Of a stretch of 64,000 bases of DNA, positions 11,066 through 21,764 are shown one piece after another. Position numbers and translations under genes: made by a program. This stretch comes from Biscogniauxia marginata (Eukaryota > Ascomycota > Sordariomycetes > Xylariales > Xylariaceae). The stretch is from NCBI GenBank assembly GCA_022695795.1, contig MU404175.1:59091-123090 (forward strand). The letters are read 5' to 3'. Each line of letters starts with the position of its first letter. Positions within the stretch are counted from its first letter, which is position 1. The notes beneath the pieces are model-generated. The model searched no databases and was not told where the DNA came from. It saw nothing but the letters and a program-made list of their open reading frames with translations.

Positions 11066-12300
11066 GTACTTCGTACATACCAAGCAGAGCAACCGTAGAC
11101 GGGGAAATCTCGGACTTGCACGATCGTCTTGATTCCCCTACCAGCGTCTACCTGTCTACACCTCGCTACAGAATACCTACCTATCGACTTAGGTACCTTC
11201 GATTGAAGGCTGAATTGACTAATATGTCTAGTCGACGCTAGCAGGGATATCCCTTGTGTCTCTGTGTATTCTCCACGTCTACGCAGATCCGCTTGCAACC
11301 TCCCCGACTTCTTTTCGCACTAGCAGCAGGTCCTTGCGGCTCCAGAGTCTGTAGAGAAACAGTCGAGAATACAGGTAAGTACTGTACTTACATGGGCATG
11401 GCCGCCAAGTCGACGCTAGCCCCGTATTCTTTGCCCTGCCCTACCAGCCTGCCCGGTCCTTGTCCTGTCCCGCCCAGCTCGGCTCGCCAAATGAAAAACG
11501 CTCGAGTCCTGTACGTGCGTGCCTCTCTTCTTCTTTTTTGTTCCTTTTTTTAATGTGCATGTTCTGCAGAGTGTCATTCCTCAGCGCTTGATTTACTTGT
11601 GGCTTAGCCTGCTGCAGGTTTCCATTACCCCTGAGACATCGGGTGTGCTGTCAGATAGCGCTCGCAGCCAGTCATTTCTCATTGACCGAGGGTATCACGG
11701 AAGTGGGAAGTGAGAAGTGAGAAGGGAGGGTGCGCGCGAGTGGGCGTGGAAGTGGTGTTGGCGGTGGTGTGCGTGCTGACTACTCCTTCTGATGTACACT
11801 AGTGTACAGTACCGTCATAAACTAGGTACAGCTTCCTAACGCTTAGTGTCCTGCTAGTCCGACCTTACCCCACACAATACGCAAACCCCGAATCCGCTGA
11901 GCTTCCCAGAGTGCTGCAGCCCATTTTCTCTTTAAAGAACGGTTTAGCCAGCCGGCGCGCCCCCAGCCCCGGTTACACTACACGACCCGGTCAGGCCCAG
12001 CTCAACTCTCCCACGCCGCCCCCTTTGCATCTCCCCGACCTCGCCTTCCTTCCCTCTTTTCCCTGGGAGGACATCTCCGTCGATTCTTTGACGCCGCCGT
12101 CTGTCATGATACACCAGCATACCGCGCTGGCGCTCCTGGTTTCTCCCACCCGGCAGGCCGAGGACGACATCCAAATATCCGGTCGCGCGGGGCTACACTA
12201 CTGATTGGGTTGATATCCTCCAACGGGAAAGGGGGGAGCAAGACGCCTTGCGACCTTTGCCGCCTACTCCGACCTTGTTGATCTTCTCCATACCCTAGAA

Positions 12301-15300
12301 ATGTCACCCGGTCACTCACGCCTGAATAGCCAGTCTTTTTCAGCCGGGAACGTCGATGGCTCCCAGCCCGCGGCTGAACCGGAACACAAATTCCACTCGA
12401 CGGATCCGACTGACTTGAATGGCTTCTCCTTGGATAACCAGCACGATGGCCTTCCCGGTGATGCCGCCTCTCATGGCTTGATTGAGTCCTCTCAATTTCC
12501 CGACTTCACCTTTCCCTTCCAGGACATGCCTGAAGGCGGCCAGATGATCGCCCTCGAGGATCATGCCGCCGACCTGTTCGCTACTCCGAGGCCCGGCTCG
12601 ATTGCATCCATGGGAGAAAGAAAGGCCTCGACCGCCTCGGGTCCACAAAGCACCACATTCACTACTTTAGACCAACCACATAATCAACGGCGCAGCGTGG
12701 ACCGGTCCGAGGATGGAAGCCAGGAGAGTAACCACGCCTGTACCAATTCCTTGGAGGACAACATGTCGGACGAGTTTGGCCTTTCGACGAGCGTGCCTGG
12801 GGACGGCACCGAACTTGGAGGCAAGTCGAAGGAAAACAAGACAGATACCATCCCGGCCTGGAGTGAGCTGAAGACAAAGGCGGGGAAAGAGCGCAAACGT
12901 TTACCATTGGCGTGTATTGCATGCCGGAGGAAGAAGATACGTTGTTCGGGAGAGAAGCCGGCATGCAAGCACTGCCTTCGATCACGGATTCCTTGTGTAT
13001 ACAAGGTCACCACGCGAAAAGCCGCCCCGAGGACTGATTACATGGCTATGCTAGATAAGCGTCTGAAGAGGATGGAGGATCGGATCCTCAAGATCTTGCC
13101 CAAGTCCGAGCAGGATACTCCGGCGAGCACCGTTGTTCGAGGCCAGGTCAAGCCCGTCTTACCCGGGAGCCTTACGACTGGCAAGCAGCCGGCTAAGAAA
13201 CGTGGCGCCGACGAAGCGTTCGGGGCCGAGTTAGATCATTGGGCTAGGGCTCCATCGAAAACCCGGCTAGATGGCTCTAGTAAGCCGACATCGTTGCAAG
13301 CGCAAGAGGCAGAGGATAGTAAATTGTTGTTTGACGGTGCCGAAGCGTTGCCGCCAAAAGACCTTCAAGAGCATCTGGCAGACGTGTTTTTCGACAATAT
13401 CTACGGCCAAGCTTACCACTTACTTCACAAACCAAGTTATATGAGGAAGCTGAAGTATGTATCTCTCTCCTTTATGTTAATGTTCCTGATGGTTCTAACT
13501 TCATGCGACACAGAGCTGGAACGTTGCCGCCAGTGTTAGTACTTTCTGTCTGCGCGACCTCTGCGCGATTCTCGACCCACCCCAAATTTGCCACGACGAA
13601 CAATTTCTTGCGTGGCGAGGAGTGGGCAGCCCCTGCTCGGGATATCGTGATGCGACGGTACGAATGGCCTAATATTACTATTTTGACATGTCTCCTACTT
13701 CTAGGTCTGCATGAGTTTGGCACGTGCCATGGAGGAAGAAGCTGGTCACTTGGCGGGCAAGCCATCCGAATGGCGTTTGCCTTACAGTTGCACAAAGACT
13801 TGGAATACGACCCTACGAGGTCGAACCCGACCTCCCGACTAAGTTTCATCGACCGAGAGGTTCGGAGACGGACAATGTGGGCGTGTTTTCTCATGGACAG
13901 GTTAAACTCTTCCGGGACGGACCGCCCTATGTTTATTAAGGAAGAGACTGTCAACATACAGTTGCCTATTAAGGAGAAACTCTTCCAGCTAGACATGCCT
14001 GGACCTACAGAGGACCTAGAAGGGCGCGTTCCTCATCCCGTGCCGACTGACGAAGGCCAACTGTCAGATGCCAAAGACAACATGGGCGTAGCCGCATATA
14101 TGGTCCGTACAATCGCTTTGTGGGGGAGGATTATCAATTTCTTGAACCAAGGCGGAAAGGACATAGATGCACACCCCATGTGGGATCCTGATTCCGAATA
14201 TGCTACGCTAATCAAGCAGGCTGAAGACTTCGCCGACAGCCTCCCAGACGGATTGAAGTATAGTGCCGAGAATCTACACCTACACAAGACGGAAGGGATG
14301 GCAAACCAGTTCCTCTTTTTACACATATCAATACAGCAAAACATCTTATTCATGAATCGATTCGCTGTATCCCCTCCAAGTGGTAGCTCACAGGCCGACG
14401 TTCCTCAGGATTTTGTCACGCAGGCAGGATCTAAAGCATTTGCTGCTGCCAATAGAATATCTGAACTGTTAAAAGATTCAGAACCATACATGATCGCAGC
14501 CCCCTTTGTGGGCTACTGTGCATTTCTATCGAGCACCGTTCACATATTCGGCATCTTTTCTGGAAACTCGGTAGTGGAGGCCGCAGCCAGGAAGAACCTC
14601 CAGACAAATGTAAAGTTCCTATCGAAAATGAAACGATACTGGGGAATGTTCCACTTCATGGCAGAGAACCTGCGCGAGCAGTACAAGACATGCGCCGATG
14701 CCGCGAGGCAGGGAACGCCTGCTAACGAGCACTCGACCACTTCGCCGATCTTCCAGTACGGGGACTGGTTCGACCGATTCCCACGAGGCGTATCCCAATC
14801 AGAATTTGTCGAACCGGCCCCGTTCAAGAAAAGGGAGTCAGGCGATGATGCCGTACTTGAGCAAAAACCCGAACTCCACACGGTAGAAGAATTCTTCACG
14901 AAGCTCTCTCCCCCACACTGTGCCGGCGAGGGTCGAGATGCTACCGCACCAAACAGGCCGGCGTTGATGAAGCGCAAATCGATAGCGAAGAAAGGAAGTG
15001 TCTCGCGAGGAGGCGAACAGCAGCAACATCGACAGCTCGATCCCCTCCTCACTGACCTCAATGGTGCCAGTATGCCCGAGCAGATCCAGCAACGTATCCA
15101 ACAAGCGCAACAGCAGCAGGCACAGCGCAACTACGCCCGTCTAGGCGGACAAACCAGTGGGCCAGCCTTTTTTAATACCACTTCCACCACACACCCGCGC
15201 TCACAAACTGCAGCATCTAACTATCACGCCCTGTCGCCTATTTCTCCCGTGACCGGATTTTCGCATGGGCATCACGGCCACCAACATTCCGGCTCGTTCT

Positions 15301-15719
15301 ACAACCCAGATATCCTTTCTCTATCGCTCGCGAACAATGGTGCTGGCATGTTGCCCCAGCTCGATCGTCAACTTGTGTTCAACGCGTACGGCGGGCTAGA
15401 CCCCTCGACCATCAGTGGTCCCGAGGCACTTATGGACTGGGATGCCCTCGCAGGTAACGGTCAGGGTGCCAGTGGTAGCACGAATGGAAACGGTTCCAAT
15501 GCTGGCTCTGGAGAAGGTGCAAGTGGCCATGAGAGTCTTTCCGCCGGCTTCGTTGCCGAACCTAGCACTGCGTGGTTTATGCCTTTCAACATGGAGCCCC
15601 CTGAATTGGGACAGGATATCGGTGGTGGTATGGGCGGCGTCGATGGCTTCAACCTTTTCAGCCCCGGAAGCGTGCATACCCCCGGTAGTGGACTTGGCTT
15701 GCGCAGGGGAGGTCGATAA
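12301..15719 (+). CDS. Zn2Cys6 fungal transcription factor
   Basis: A 1119-aa nuclear regulator, joined from 12301-13454 and 13514-15719. The 59-bp intron (GTATGT donor, CACAG acceptor) keeps frame and gives YMRKLKAGTLPPVL across the join. The Gal4-type binuclear zinc cluster is canonical, C-x2-C-x6-C-x6-C-x2-C-x6-C at residues 205, 208, 215, 222, 225 and 232. A short coiled or linker stretch follows (MLDKRLKRMEDRILKI), as usual for dimerisation. From about residue 365 the fungal-specific middle homology region is evident (RGEEWAAPARDIVMRR, then LGLHEFGTCHGGRSWSLGGQ). The tail is Gln-rich (about 15076-15130) and then Gly/Asn/Ser-rich, suggestive of an activation region. The N-terminal 200 residues are disordered. 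I cannot assign it to a named regulator, so the target pathway is unknown. Conserved transcription factor is certain; identity is not. Confidence 0.93.
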
Positions 15720-17640
15720 CTGCCAGTTAGGCAATGCTGGTGTTCACTCGAAGTCAACGCCGAAATTTTGCGTGTTCTTGACGTCCTTGTCAATACTCTG
15801 GCGCGGTTGCGTTTGTATGCATTCTCGCGTACCGTAACCCTTTTGCGATATCATTTTGCGGTTCGGTCTGGTTGTTTAGCGATTTTTGGGGAAAAGTAGG
15901 GAACTTACTATCCGTTAAAACCTACCTGTCTACATATCGTATCATATCCTATATACCATGCGTTCTTGTTTCTATTCCCGTTGTCTGTTCTGTATATTCA
16001 GGGCTGCATTAGAAGGAGTCGAGATTTGGCCTTTAGCCATGTTTTTCTCGTTTTCATATCACAAAGGTAGACGATGGACGACGGATGGCTTCAACAAATC
16101 AGGCGGCTCACGGGAGGACGAATCCGAGGGAACCGATCGAGGGTGGGAAATTTATACAGATCCTTAGGAGCATCAATGAGAGTAAGGAAACATGAAATCA
16201 CAGGAATGAACCACTTCGACGGGGCGAGGGTGTGGTTGGGCGAAAGTCTCGTAGATGGCATGAGTCGTCATTATCGTGTTCTTTAGGCCTTGGTGTTCAA
16301 CGTGATCGCTGCGTCGTGGATGTATGTTTGTATGCGTGTACGTATGTATGGAAACCAGGCAACATGAATGAATTGGATAAGAGAGGAGTATATGAATCGA
16401 CGAATCAATACGAAGTTGAGGTGGAATCAAATCAAGGGAGGCGAGAAGAGGGATACCCATGGACTAGTTGGCATGGAAAAAAGAAGAATGAGGAGGGCGG
16501 GAATATGAGTTACAAGGCGAAAAGAGTGTCGGTTTTCTCGTACAGCTTGATAACAATACAATATATCATGGTCTTGACCTATACCGGAGCGCTCGATAGA
16601 GCTAGGTAGGTAGGGTAGGTATAGCACGTTCTATAAACCTCCATGATGAAAAGAAAAATAAAGGAAGGGAGCCCACGATGGGGGAAAAATGAGAAGAAAT
16701 ACAACGAAGAAGAAGAAGGGAGAAAGCTAGGGGGAGGGGGTTTTTACTCCATAGCAAACAAAAAAAAAAATTGAATTCCTGGAAGAAGTTATACACACCC
16801 GTCCATACTTATCTATAAATATAAGTGTACCTGCCGCCAGTGGACCAAACGACGGGGAGATACGCCGGAAACAGAGACCGGTAGAATGATTATAACACGA
16901 TCCTTGATCATCAGAGGGACGTGGGGGGTTGGGGGAATAAACTCCTGATGCACTAATAAAAAGAAGAAGAAGAGGAAGCGTCAATCTTGAGAATTGGTTA
17001 GAGATCGTGAAAAGATAAAAAAGGAGAAAAAAAAAAAAAAAATCTACGATCAGCTCTAGTTACACAGCTACATATTACCTTACCGATGCGACTTTGGCGC
17101 GTGAGTTGTTGGTTGCGTGTTTCTGTCGGCGTGGGCCGAGTTATTGGTGGTACGACATTTCTGTTGTTTGTTTGTTTGTTTTTTTTCCTTCCCCCCTTCC
17201 CCCCCCTTTTCCCCCAAAAAAAGCCCACTTAAACTCATCGGCACATGAGAAAGAGGAAGAAAAAAATCGGATCACGATGTCTCAGCTATATGAGAAAGAA
17301 AGAAAAAGAAAAAGTTTAAACAAGGGGGGGTGGGTAAAAAAAATAAAATAATCTTATCATTAGAGGGAGGGAGTGATATGGAGAAATCGGCAACTAGACT
17401 CGGGAACGAAACTCGGTAGGTACCTAGTGAGTGAGTGGGTTTCAATTCACTAGTTCATTCTTCTAATTTACCTACATACGTGGTAAGGAGAACATAGCAC
17501 CTTTAGCACGTGATAATGCAATAGATAACCCATCGTTATGGCAGAACTCTAGATCTGAGGGACATGAATCTATCTAATGGATTCGAATTATAGGTGGGAG
17601 GCTATTTAATTTTTTCACTACACGTACGTATTACATGGAA
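15720..17640. other. Intergenic between convergent genes
   Basis: No gene is supported between the 3' ends of the zinc-cluster gene (+) and KRI1 (-). There are purine-rich and pyrimidine-rich low-complexity tracts (about 16630-16770, 17020-17045, 17160-17220 and 17290-17350), a GCTAGGTAGGTAGGGTAGGT tract at about 16601-16620, and one CACGTG hexamer near 17508. Confidence 0.6.
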
Positions 17641-18191
17641 CTAGGTCGCCGTTGTCGTTGTCGTTGTCGCCGTACCTTTGCCCTTCTTATTACCCCTCGA
17701 CCGCTTGCGCTTCTTCTTCGAGCCGCCCTCGACGATGTTGCCGCTCTCTTCGGCAGCAACGTGTGCCAGCGGCTCGTCGCCGGGGTTGAAGGCCGGGGGC
17801 TCCCTTTCGAACTCGGGGCCGAACGTCTCCTTGCGCCATTGGCGCAGGCGGGCCTTCTTGCCTAGCTTCTTGTGATCTCTCTTCTGCTTGTCTGCGTCCC
17901 GGAAGTGAGCCAGCTTCTTCAGCCCGGCATAGGAGTTGAGGTCGGCATCTGAAGCCATGAGGATGTCGCGTGTCGTGAGCCCGAAGGACTCGGGCCTCGT
18001 CTCGCGATATGCGAACCGGGGTTGGCCGTCTTTCTTTGAGGGGCCGGTAACGAGGATCTCGGGGTCCTCGATCTCCATCCGTGCGTCGACGAGAGCCTCA
18101 AGCTTGGCACGCTCCTGGCGGGCTGCCTTCTGGCTCGCCAACCGTTCTTTCTTTCGCTCCTTCGTAGTCTTCTGGCGTTTGGCGGTTGGGG

Positions 18192-18222
<31 letters not shown>

Positions 18223-19639
18223 CTCCTCCACTTCCTCGTGGTCGGTGAGCGTGACGTTGGGCCGCTCCTCATCGTCGAAATCAGGGACCAGATCCTTGAT
18301 GTCGATATCGTCGTCCCATTTGGGCTTCTTAATCTTCTCCGTCTTCTTGGAGCTGTTGACGGCCGCGCCCTCATTCTCCTCATCGAATCCTTCGTCTGCT
18401 TCAGCATAATACTGGTTGTTGAAGGCCTTATTCATCTCCTCTTCCCATTTGTCGTTTTCCCAAGCATCATCGAGGAGTCTTTGCCATTCCTCGTCCTTCA
18501 AAGTTTTGCCCGAGAGACCAGCAGCCTTTTTGATCTTCTGGAGCTTGTTCTCGGCTTCATCCACCTTGAGGCGTCGTAACCGGGCTCGTTCCTCCCTTCG
18601 TTCCTGCCTCTCTGCCTCTTTCCTCTCACGCTCAAGCTCTCGCTTGAGTTTTCGCCCGCTCTTCTCTTCTCGTCTGACGGAGCGCGCGGCAGTGACATCA
18701 CGAGCGTATGATTTGAGGACCTCGTTACTCTTGCTGGGATCCTCAAACCGCAGGTTATATGCTGCCTCCCACTCGTCTGCTTTGTCTGGATCCTCTTCCT
18801 CATCAGACTCGAAGGCCTGCCATTTATTGGCGCCTTCCTCTACCCATGCTCGAGAAGCGAGGAAGTTGGACAAAAAGAGCTCTGGGTCCTTGTCGGCATC
18901 AGTAATGTCAGGCTTTGGAACCTTAACTCTTTCGGCTCGAGAGGGGTGGATGCCATTTTCGGGGGTTGCTCGTGTCTTCTTCTTGGCTTTCAAGAAATCT
19001 TCGTCGGCATCGCTTTCTTCATCACCATCCCCAGCTTGTAACTGCACTTGTATCTCTTCCCGGATCGATTTCTTGAGACTGTCTTGCTCTTGCACGTATG
19101 TTTGGGGCGGCTCCTTTTGGTCGAAATCGGCGCCAGTGTCTCCACGTAGAATCTTCTCACGATGATAGTCTTGTAGAAACACGGGCTTTTCCTTCTTGGG
19201 TTTTGAAGCGGTGCTGGATGCATCGGCATTCTCGTCAACCGGGGTATAGAACGTAGTTTTGCCATCGTAGACACGTGGGTCCTTGTTCTTGATAGCTTGG
19301 AGAGTCGCTGATATTTGAGCGTCGAGCTCCTCGGTCGCTAGAAACCCATCCTCGTCTTCTGTCTCATCGTCGGATGAAGAGTCGGATTCACTACCATCGT
19401 CCTTCGATTTGTCCCCATTAGACTGTTTCGTTTTGTATTTCTCTTCCACTTCGACAAATTAGTATGTAGGAAGGCGAGCATTGATGGAAGATTAACTGAC
19501 ATCTATGCAGCTCTTCTCGTTTCTTATTATGTTCAAAACGTCTGGCATACTCGCTATTGACCGTCAGAGTAACTCCTCCATCGGAGTCATCGTCACTATC
19601 GTCAAACAGGGCCTTCTTGCGGTTCTCTGTGGAAGCCAT
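17641..19639 (-). CDS. KRI1: KRI1-like ribosome biogenesis factor
   Basis: Kri1 is a nucleolar protein that works with Krr1 in 40S subunit maturation. On the minus strand the CDS joins 19639-19501 and 19448-17641 across a 52-bp intron (GTCAGT donor, CGAAG acceptor). The join restores the conserved run HNKKREELHRLEEKYK. The product is 648 aa. The N-terminus (MASTENRKKALFDDSDDDSD) is the acidic start typical of Kri1. Further on are a long Lys/Glu/Arg coiled-coil region, an acidic Asp run encoded by repeated GTCATC on the plus strand (about 18193-18226), and the C-terminal Kri1 domain (FAYRETRPESFGLTTRDIL). The C-terminus is a Lys/Arg-rich nuclear or nucleolar signal followed by a Thr run. It is divergent from the Rab5 gene, with 575 bp between the start codons. 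The family call is strong; the splice join is inferred from frame and conservation. Confidence 0.92.
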
Positions 19640-20214
19640 GCTGCATATGCAATCGGAAAGGACTCTCTCTGGGCCTTGCAGCTCTCCCAAATGTAATTGT
19701 CAGTGAATGGACAAGCCCCGAGGTAGGGCAAACAGAAAAGACACAAATGGTAGCTGTTGACCAGCGTTGCGAACTTGAAGAGAGTCAGGCGCAAAGCTCT
19801 GTCCAAACTTTTTTTCTAATCCTTAGGTACAAAAGAGAATATTCCGTAGAGGGACGACTTTTATTTTTTTATGGGTCAAGTTTTTAGTACCTACCTAGAG
19901 GGAGACGGGACCTTGAATTCAATCCAAAACCTTATGGATGCCGGGCCTCGGGCGGTATCGGCCCGTTGATTCTCCGCTAGTACAGGCGCTAACCTTCTTC
20001 GTATTAGCGGTCTGTCTCGATCAATCAATGCCCCCAACGTCGTCATTCCACATTCAACAGGTAGTCTGCCTGTCCGTCCTTACCTTATCATCATATACTG
20101 CGACCATTGATCTGTGCATCCATCCGGTCTTCTAATCCTTATATCCTAATAGGTGTAAATCGTCTACCAGAGCCAAAGTTCTACTGGGATCTCCATCTTT
20201 TTTCCCCCGACGAC
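19640..20214. other. Divergent promoter region, KRI1 and Rab5
   Basis: These 575 bp separate the two start codons and must hold both promoters. A CTACCTAG motif lies near 19893 and a T-rich tract near 19861. No further gene is seen. Confidence 0.55.
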
Positions 20215-21034
20215 ATGGCCGATGCCAACGCTCCGAAGCCAAGTAGCAGCGTCAAGCTGGTGCTGCTAGGCGAAGCCGCTGTTGGAAAGGTCGGCATTAC
20301 CGCAATCTTTATGGGCTGTGGGCTGTGAATGCTGACGCGTCTGAAGTCTTCCCTCGTTCTGCGATTTGTGAACAATGATTTTCAGGAGAATAAGGAACCA
20401 ACGATTGGCGGTAAGCGGCCACTCCGTAGCTCATGGTCGATGATCAAGCTGATGTAGATCTATCTGCCTAGCTGCCTTCTTGACACAGAAATGCAACCTC
20501 CCCACGCGGACCATCAAGTTTGAGATCTGGGATACCGCAGGCCAGGAACGATTTGCCTCGTTAGCGCCGATGTACTACCGAAATGCCCAGGCCGCTCTTG
20601 TCGTCTACGATCTCACCAAACCTACGTCTCTGATCAAGGCCAAGCACTGGGTAGCCGAACTACAAAGACAAGCCTCGCCAGGCATCGTCATCGCTCTTGT
20701 CGGTAATAAGCTCGATCTCACGGGCGAAGGTGAGGCTGGCCACGACGATGGCGAGGGAGCCGAGGGAGAAGAATCCGGGGATGCCCGGAAAATCTCAACC
20801 GAAGAGGCTAAATCGTATGCCGAGGAAGAGAGTCTCCTATTCTTCGAGACTAGTGCCAAGACCGGTCACAACGTTTCTGAAGTCTTCACGGCCATCGCAA
20901 ACGCAATTCCCGAGACATCACTAAAGAGCACGAGAGGTCCCGGTGCTTCCAACGTAGTCAACCGTGGTGGAGACGAGCAGAGAGTGAATCTGAACGGACC
21001 TCGGGACGCGGCCAAGGAAGGATGTGCTTGCTAA
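20215..21034 (+). CDS. ypt5: Rab5-family small GTPase (Ypt5/Vps21 type)
   Basis: Rab5 GTPases direct early-endosome fusion and transport towards the vacuole. Three exons (20215-20289, 20347-20410, 20472-21034) with introns of 57 and 61 bp give 233 aa. The second join restores [11 protein letters not shown], the Rab5-typical switch I region. The P-loop is GEAAVGKSS (residues 19-27, intron directly after Lys25). Switch I Thr is T44, WDTAGQERF spans 66-74, NKLD 125-128, and ETSAK lies near the end. The C-terminus is EGCAC, a CxC-type double geranylgeranylation signal for membrane attachment. An acidic Gly/Glu/Asp insertion of about 20 residues follows NKLD, longer than in most Rab5 proteins. Fungi often have two Rab5 paralogues; the short tail and motifs fit the Vps21/RabB type, but I cannot exclude the other. 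A VPS9-domain protein, the class that activates Rab5, is encoded at 40376-42717. Confidence 0.94.
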
Positions 21035-21764
21035 TGAGGTAGGGGATCTCGCGATGGGAGCTGAAGATGGATTTCGCAATGACTTGTGGTTATGCCTACA
21101 TCTCAGCCTGTAATTTGTAGTGTGGTTTCCTTTGAGGTGGGACTTGGGGTATCCGGAGTGTTTTCCATGAGTGAATATCCTTTTCCTTTTGGCGTGCTAG
21201 CACTATGGTATAGTCGAATACAGCAATGTACCGAGCAATCTGAATTCAATAAATTGCAGAAGTAATGATAGTTTGTTGGGCATAGTCAATGAAGTCGGGC
21301 TGTTTGCGTTGTCTAACAATGTACCTAGAGGTTAGCCTTATGTATATACGGTAGGTGATATAATCCCGAGTAATGCGAAATATCTGATTGGTGCACTTAT
21401 CGGATAAACGCCTGTGCTACTGTGTGGTATACGATAAGTAGCGCCGTTATCAGAATGCGCCAGGCCCACCGCTGGCAATTGCAACCAACCTTCAGCGCCG
21501 CCTCACGCGTGTCAAAAGTTCGTGCATTTTTACTCCGATCAAAGCAACCTCCGCTCCTCGCCTTCGTGATTCATCCACCAGAGGTAGTTTGCCATTTTTA
21601 CCACCGAGGCGCCGCACAGCCCTTGCATTCCTTTTTGAACGGTCATGCGGTATTGCTGTGACCTATTCGCCTTCTATACATATTAGAAATTTCCGCTGTC
21701 CATTTCCACTTCGCAAATCTCTGCCACATGAACCAAAAGGCTTGCGACCCTATCTGTGCCCAAG
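21035..21764. other. Intergenic, Rab5 to RING gene
   Basis: Holds the 3' region of the Rab5 gene (up to about 21260) and the promoter of the RING gene. I see no gene or repeat of note. Confidence 0.55.

Larger units (their letters stand above)
5897..12300. other. 6.4-kb gene-poor region
   Basis: I find no convincing coding gene in either direction. Open frames are short, mostly lack ATG starts and match no family I recognise. Visible structure: a G-rich tract near 6120-6150; CCTAGGTAGGTA at about 6047-6059; hexamer-type repeats at 9703-9792; a T-run near 10089-10113; a tetranucleotide CATA repeat near 11033-11065; pyrimidine-rich sequence before 12300. The last few hundred bases are probably the promoter and leader of the zinc-cluster gene. 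The rest could be regulatory DNA, untranslated RNA or a decayed element. Confidence 0.6.

Noticed and set aside
11911..12204. 97-codon open frame upstream of the zinc-cluster gene, possible uORF
   Set aside because: It begins with GTG, is Pro-rich as expected from the C-rich leader, and has no conserved feature.
5897..12300. Intact transposon or CRISPR-like array in the gene desert
   Set aside because: No long terminal or inverted repeats, no transposase or reverse transcriptase motifs, and no regularly spaced repeats were seen.
18416..19165. 249-codon Ser-rich plus-strand frame opposite KRI1
   Set aside because: Antisense of Lys/Glu/Arg codons in KRI1; no signal peptide or family.
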